Assembly: GCA_030068525.1 (NCBI GenBank)
Contig: JASJOS010000029.1
Coordinates: 1-49,129 of the forward strand
Direction of reading: 5' to 3'
DNA from: Xanthocytophaga flava
GTDB lineage: Bacteria; Bacteroidota; Bacteroidia; Cytophagales; 172606-1
DNA: 49,129 nt
Shown piece after piece: positions 45,929 to 49,129 of this stretch. The notes beneath the pieces were generated by a model. The model was given only the letters and a program-made list of their open reading frames with translations. It did not search any database and was not told the DNA's origin. Every line of letters begins with the position of its first letter. The stretch's first letter is position 1. A program made the position numbers and the translations under genes.

Positions 45929-46072
45929 AAGGATATTCTTACTGTAGATGATGATTGCCCGTACTATAGTCAACAAACTGCTAATAAAAGCAGAATGTCT
46001 GGTCTGAGTGCTGAAGACGGATTGAATGCGCAAACGTATCTGGATGGGCGCTGTTTTGATTTAATCATTACT
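45929..46072 (+). pseudogene. Dead receiver (CheY-like) fragment
   Basis: KDILTVDDD starts the fragment. The middle only fits in another frame (TIVNKLLIKAECLV), and the end SAEDGLNAQTYLDGRCFDLI returns to the first frame, nearly the same as residues 31-50 of the receiver at 12690. The sequence stops matching just before the phospho-acceptor Asp, so it lacks its active site. Frameshifts are compensating indels of a few bases. Confidence 0.75.
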
Positions 46073-46190
46073 AGACAGTATAGAGAAAATAATCATTTAA
46101 AAAACCTTAAAGAAAAAGGTTATAAACCTGAGTAGAGGCCTTTCAGTACAGACAATTAATACTTTCATCCTAGCAGTCTGAACGCATATA

Positions 46191-46218
46191 AGCAAGAAAG
46201 ATAGAGCAAGAAAGGTAG
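46191..46218. repeat. 14-bp tandem duplication
   Basis: AGCAAGAAAGATAG followed by AGCAAGAAAGGTAG. Confidence 0.85.
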
Positions 46219-46298
46219 TAGTTCTTATCTATTTAGCATTTATTCTAAAAGAAGAAATTGTTCTCAGAAGTATTTCATTCTGTCTAAAACAATATAGC

Positions 46299-46694
46299 AT
46301 GAAGTCAATACTCAAAAGGCCAATAGTAAGAACTATCATGTTAAGATTATGGAGCATTTCAGAAACATCTGTAACTGTTTCTATAATTTATCTGAGCCCT
46401 GAAATGTTTATTGAAGTAATTCTTATGTGTTTTATCTTATGGATAAACGTGATATTTTTCTATTTAAGTAAAAGGATGCTGCATTCATTTATTAAGGTAA
46501 TGAATGCAGCACTATTCATAGGTGCATTCTTTTGTTTACTAGTTTTACTTCTGGTCATGTTTGCTTTAAATCTCTGGATGTTTAGTTTACTGCTTTCTTT
46601 GCTTTTACCACTACACCTATTTGTTTTTTATTACTCTATTCAAACAGACACTTACATAAGAAAAGCCTTTGTTTTATGGAATGACGAGAAGTAA
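46299..46694 (+). CDS. Small membrane protein of unknown function
   Basis: 131 residues from an ATG at 46299. Three or four hydrophobic segments: about 32-57 (MFIEVILMCFILWINVIFFY), 68-92 (ALFIGAFFCLLVLLLVMFAL) and 93-112 (LLLSLLLPLHLFVFYYS). Loops are short and basic (KRMLHSF). No motif points to a function. The frame is long for such hydrophobic composition and has no stops, so a real gene is likely, but it stands alone between decayed DNA and a long spacer. Confidence 0.5.
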   Translation: MKSILKRPIVRTIMLRLWSISETSVTVSIIYLSPEMFIEVILMCFILWINVIFFYLSKRMLHSFIKVMNAALFIGAFFCLLVLLLVMFALNLWMFSLLLSLLLPLHLFVFYYSIQTDTYIRKAFVLWNDEK

Positions 46695-47623
46695 TCAAAT
46701 AGTATCTTAATCTAAAATACTATAGAAGACAATCTAACAAGAATTAAACTCATGTATAGTCATACTGGATGTACACACAAATACGCTGTATTTACTAAAG
46801 TAAATCTACGGCAAAGAGTAGATCTTTTTATATAAAATACTAGTCCCTGAGTCTTTGTTTTCAGAAAACCTTTTGGCGGTTTGAAAAACAGTGTTCGGAT
46901 AGCAGACTATGATCAGTCGTTTATATAAAAGAAAGATTTATTCGCAAGCTGCTAACATAAACGAAAATGTCAGCAGTATAGTCAACTGGTGGTCTGGTTT
47001 AACTGTTGCGAATCGAAAGAAATCAAGTTGTGAATAGAGTTCGACAAGCAATACATTATTAATTATCTGTAGGTCATACTATTGTATACTTCAATTTTAG
47101 TATTTATTATGTATATCAAAAATCTTAAACAAAACTAGACTTACAAAGGTTTGATAGTATGTTAAATAACTCCAAATACAACTGACAATAATAAGATCAC
47201 TGGTCTTAACATGACAGATCTTGCTTTGTTGATTGTTATAATCAATTTATTTTCTTTCTGTATTACTCTGTATTGAAATAGAATACGAAGTATTAGTCAG
47301 ATAAATAAGAGAACCAGTTGATTAGGCGAGATCTCTATAAAAAACATCACTTATCCAATAAAAAGGGTTCGCTAGAGGCACAACCTGTAAAAGATATTGT
47401 ACAGTGAATTCCTGACTGAACCGATCGTTTTGAATTTTAGCAAAGTTAGTCATGAAACATAGCATAAACGATCAATGTATTTTTATTACTGAATAAACTA
47501 TAAACAATTTTGTGTGTTCGACTGGATGCTTTTGCCAATACCAGAGGGTAAGCTTTGTATTACATTTCATTTTCAGACAGATTTTAGAAAATTTTATATT
47601 AAGTACTCCTTGTTATAAGTAAA
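46695..47623. other. Spacer without gene
   Basis: About 930 bases, AT-rich, no frame or hairpin I would call. Must contain the promoter of the HTH protein that follows. Confidence 0.45.
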
Positions 47624-48907
47624 ATGTTAAAACACGTTAGAGAAAGGTTCCTTTCAAAACATATCCTTTCTGCAACCATTACAATCATTACCTTACTTCT
47701 GGCTTCGGATATTTTCATTACTTATTTCAACCATCAGGTGATGAAAGAAAATCTTTTACGCCAAAATCAGGCAGAAAATGTCAAATTAGCCGTTTCTCAT
47801 GCTATCTATCTGATTCATAATGCGGACTTGGCATTACGCGGATATGCTGCTTTTGGAGATACAACGTATCTTCCCCCTCTTCGATTCGCTATTGAAGATA
47901 AAGACTCGATTTACCATACTATTGAACAGCCACTTCTCGATCAACATTATCCATTGACTGAATTTGTTCTTTTAAAGGATTCGATCAATTCTTATCTGAA
48001 CGAATGTCAGAATATGAAGTCTTTGATTGAAGAAAAAAAATATGTAGAGTTAAAAAAGTGGTCTGCTCAAGCAAAAGGGTATCATTTATGGCTACAATAT
48101 AAGCGTTTAAAAAATCATATTGACCAGTTTCAGGACCAGGTAAAATCAGACGCACGCAGCGAATTTGATACAGCAATGCAAATCAATTACTGGATCGAGG
48201 CTGCGTTGCTAATGCTTTGTGTCCCTATTCTGGTACTTACTGCTATTTTTGCACATAAACAACTGATTACAAGTCAAAAACTGCAGCAGATTGAAGCACA
48301 AAACTCGCAATTGCTCTGCGAACAAAAAACTAAGTTGGAAGAGATGGTAATCCAGCGCACACAACAAATTCAACTACAAAATCACCAATTAAAAGAACAG
48401 CATGAACGTATCTTTCGGCAAAAAGAGCAATTAGCTATACAAGGGGAGGAACTTGCTCTGCAGTTTGAAGCATTGAAGCAATCCAAAAAAGAAAAGTTAC
48501 AAGCTTATGCGCGAATTATTCAGGAGAAAACAATTACAATTGAAACAATTAAACAAGAGTTGGAGAAGGTAAGAAAAACACAGGTATGGGATATGCTTAC
48601 CGACACAAACTTCAATAATTTATTGCATGCCCGCATTCATACAGAAGAATCCTGGCAACAGTTTAAAATTAACTTTGATGCAATTTATCCTAATTTTTTT
48701 GCTAAGCTTCGTCAGCAATATCCAGATGTAACCTCAGCAGAACAGCGATTGGCTGCTCTAATTAAACTAAACCTATCTTCAAAAGAATGTGCTGACACAC
48801 TAGGCATTAGCATAATTAGTGTTAGAAAAGCACGTTACCGACTTCGTAAAAAATTGCAAGTTGAAACTTCTGTATCACTTGAGGATTTCATTCAAACATC
48901 CTTCTAA
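47624..48907 (+). CDS. Membrane-bound LuxR-type HTH regulator with CHASE3-like sensor
   Basis: 427 residues. TM1 about 14-33, a helical extracytoplasmic domain (about 36-188) with the pattern HNADLALRGYAAFGDTTYL seen in CHASE3-like sensors, TM2 about 190-212, then a long coiled coil (about 213-325; QIQLQNHQLKEQHERIFRQ). The C-terminal part (about 345-427) is the Bacteroidota LuxR-type domain: YPNFFAKLRQQYPDVTSAEQ, RLAALIKLNLSSKECADTLG and ISIISVRKARYRLRKKL give a GerE-like helix-turn-helix. So one polypeptide senses outside and binds DNA inside, without a kinase or receiver. Targets unknown; it is transcribed alone. Confidence 0.88.
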   Translation: MLKHVRERFLSKHILSATITIITLLLASDIFITYFNHQVMKENLLRQNQAENVKLAVSHAIYLIHNADLALRGYAAFGDTTYLPPLRFAIEDKDSIYHTIEQPLLDQHYPLTEFVLLKDSINSYLNECQNMKSLIEEKKYVELKKWSAQAKGYHLWLQYKRLKNHIDQFQDQVKSDARSEFDTAMQINYWIEAALLMLCVPILVLTAIFAHKQLITSQKLQQIEAQNSQLLCEQKTKLEEMVIQRTQQIQLQNHQLKEQHERIFRQKEQLAIQGEELALQFEALKQSKKEKLQAYARIIQEKTITIETIKQELEKVRKTQVWDMLTDTNFNNLLHARIHTEESWQQFKINFDAIYPNFFAKLRQQYPDVTSAEQRLAALIKLNLSSKECADTLGISIISVRKARYRLRKKLQVETSVSLEDFIQTSF

Positions 48908-48956
48908 ATCTTTTTTTGCCTTGTTTAAATCTAACATCTACATTAAGACAAGTTGG

Positions 48957-48999
48957 TATATATATAGCTGAATATATATAGCTGAATATATATAGCTGA
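48957..48999. repeat. 14-bp tandem repeat, three units
   Basis: TATATATAGCTGAA three times, the last ending GATC. It adjoins the left end of the IS. Confidence 0.9.
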
Positions 49000-49004
49000 T
49001 CAAC

Positions 49005-49129
49005 TGAGGTGGTCCTAAAAATCGGGACACAAAACTTGCTTAACTTAGCAAGTAAATGAAAGGCAAAAAAACAACAAGTAAACGGCGTAAATACAGTGCC
49101 GATTTCAAAAGTGAAGTAGTAAAAATGCT
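49005..49129 (+). mobile_element. Left end of an IS3-family element
   Basis: TGAGGTGGTCCTAAAAATCG has the form of an IS3 left inverted repeat, and an orfA start follows at 49056. The rest lies beyond the window. Confidence 0.75.
49056..49129 (+). CDS. IS3-family transposase OrfA, N-terminal part
   Basis: 24 codons from the ATG at 49056 before the window ends: MKGKKTTSKRRKYSADFKSE and VVKM. KYSADFK.EVV is the usual start of the OrfA helix-turn-helix of IS3-family elements, the DNA-binding subunit that precedes the catalytic OrfB. The relic at 4141 derives from a near copy of it. Whether the element is intact cannot be seen here. Confidence 0.8.
   Translation, partial: MKGKKTTSKRRKYSADFKSEVVKM

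Noticed and set aside
1-49129. tRNA or rRNA genes
   Set aside because: No cloverleaf with GTTCRA-type T-arm and no rRNA-like conserved stretch noticed on either strand.

Overview
The window looks like a low-GC Bacteroidota chromosome, most likely from the Cytophagales. The evidence is two proteins with the type IX secretion (T9SS) type A C-terminal sorting domain, a TonB-dependent receptor with an N-terminal carboxypeptidase-regulatory-like domain, a GH78-type glycosidase, AraC and LuxR-type HTH domains on multi-pass or CHASE3-like membrane modules, and no visible Shine-Dalgarno pattern ahead of the starts. I found no rRNA, tRNA or CRISPR. Coding density is low: about half of the right-hand 37 kb is intergenic, and many genes are broken.

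Layout. 1-674: 3' end of a Gfo/Idh/MocA oxidoreductase with a terminator. 1-5.5 kb, minus strand: a small helical protein, a broken lipoprotein-like ridA, a DUF2306-type membrane protein, a membrane-anchored AraC-type regulator and a beta-lactamase-fold serine hydrolase. 5.6-6.7 kb: decayed IS3-family copy 1. 6.8-7.9 kb: a T9SS protein that has lost its N-terminus. 8.1-12.0 kb: an iron-uptake locus with an intact siderophore-type TonB receptor, a second receptor reduced to its two ends, and a PepSY membrane protein with three disabling lesions. 12.0-20.9 kb: chemotaxis genes (CheW, CheY, MCP, REC on minus; CheW, REC on plus) separated by long spacers. 21.7-22.8 kb: decayed IS copy 2, identical to copy 1 over 1003 bp. 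23-30 kb: a HAMP-GAF-PAS-PAS sensor without output domain, a seven-TM-like/PAS histidine kinase, and a dead GAF sensor. 30-38.5 kb: a GH78-type glycosidase and a 1923-residue T9SS surface protein. 40-49 kb: a soluble GAF-PAS-PAS sensor, single-domain response regulators (one intact, one dead), two small unknown proteins, a membrane-bound HTH regulator and the left end of another IS3 element.

How the genes may work together. The signalling genes form a loose sensory island: one classical MCP, two orphan CheW adaptors, several stand-alone receiver proteins and GAF/PAS sensors that carry neither kinase nor MCP hairpin. No CheA, CheB or CheR lies in the window, so they must act with partners encoded elsewhere. 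The GH78-type enzyme and the large T9SS protein lie in tandem and suggest surface attachment and glycan degradation.

The most unusual signals are non-coding. (1) The dead IS3 copies carry short palindrome-rich insertions, three of exactly 17 bp, whose removal restores canonical transposase reading. (2) Three copies of an intergenic element of about 145-160 bp have a GACA-N8-GACA box at one end and a conserved hairpin at the other; solo boxes occur elsewhere. (3) At least 18 short tandem duplications, period 11-21 bp and often 14 bp, lie mostly in spacers, including a 7-copy array just upstream of the histidine kinase.
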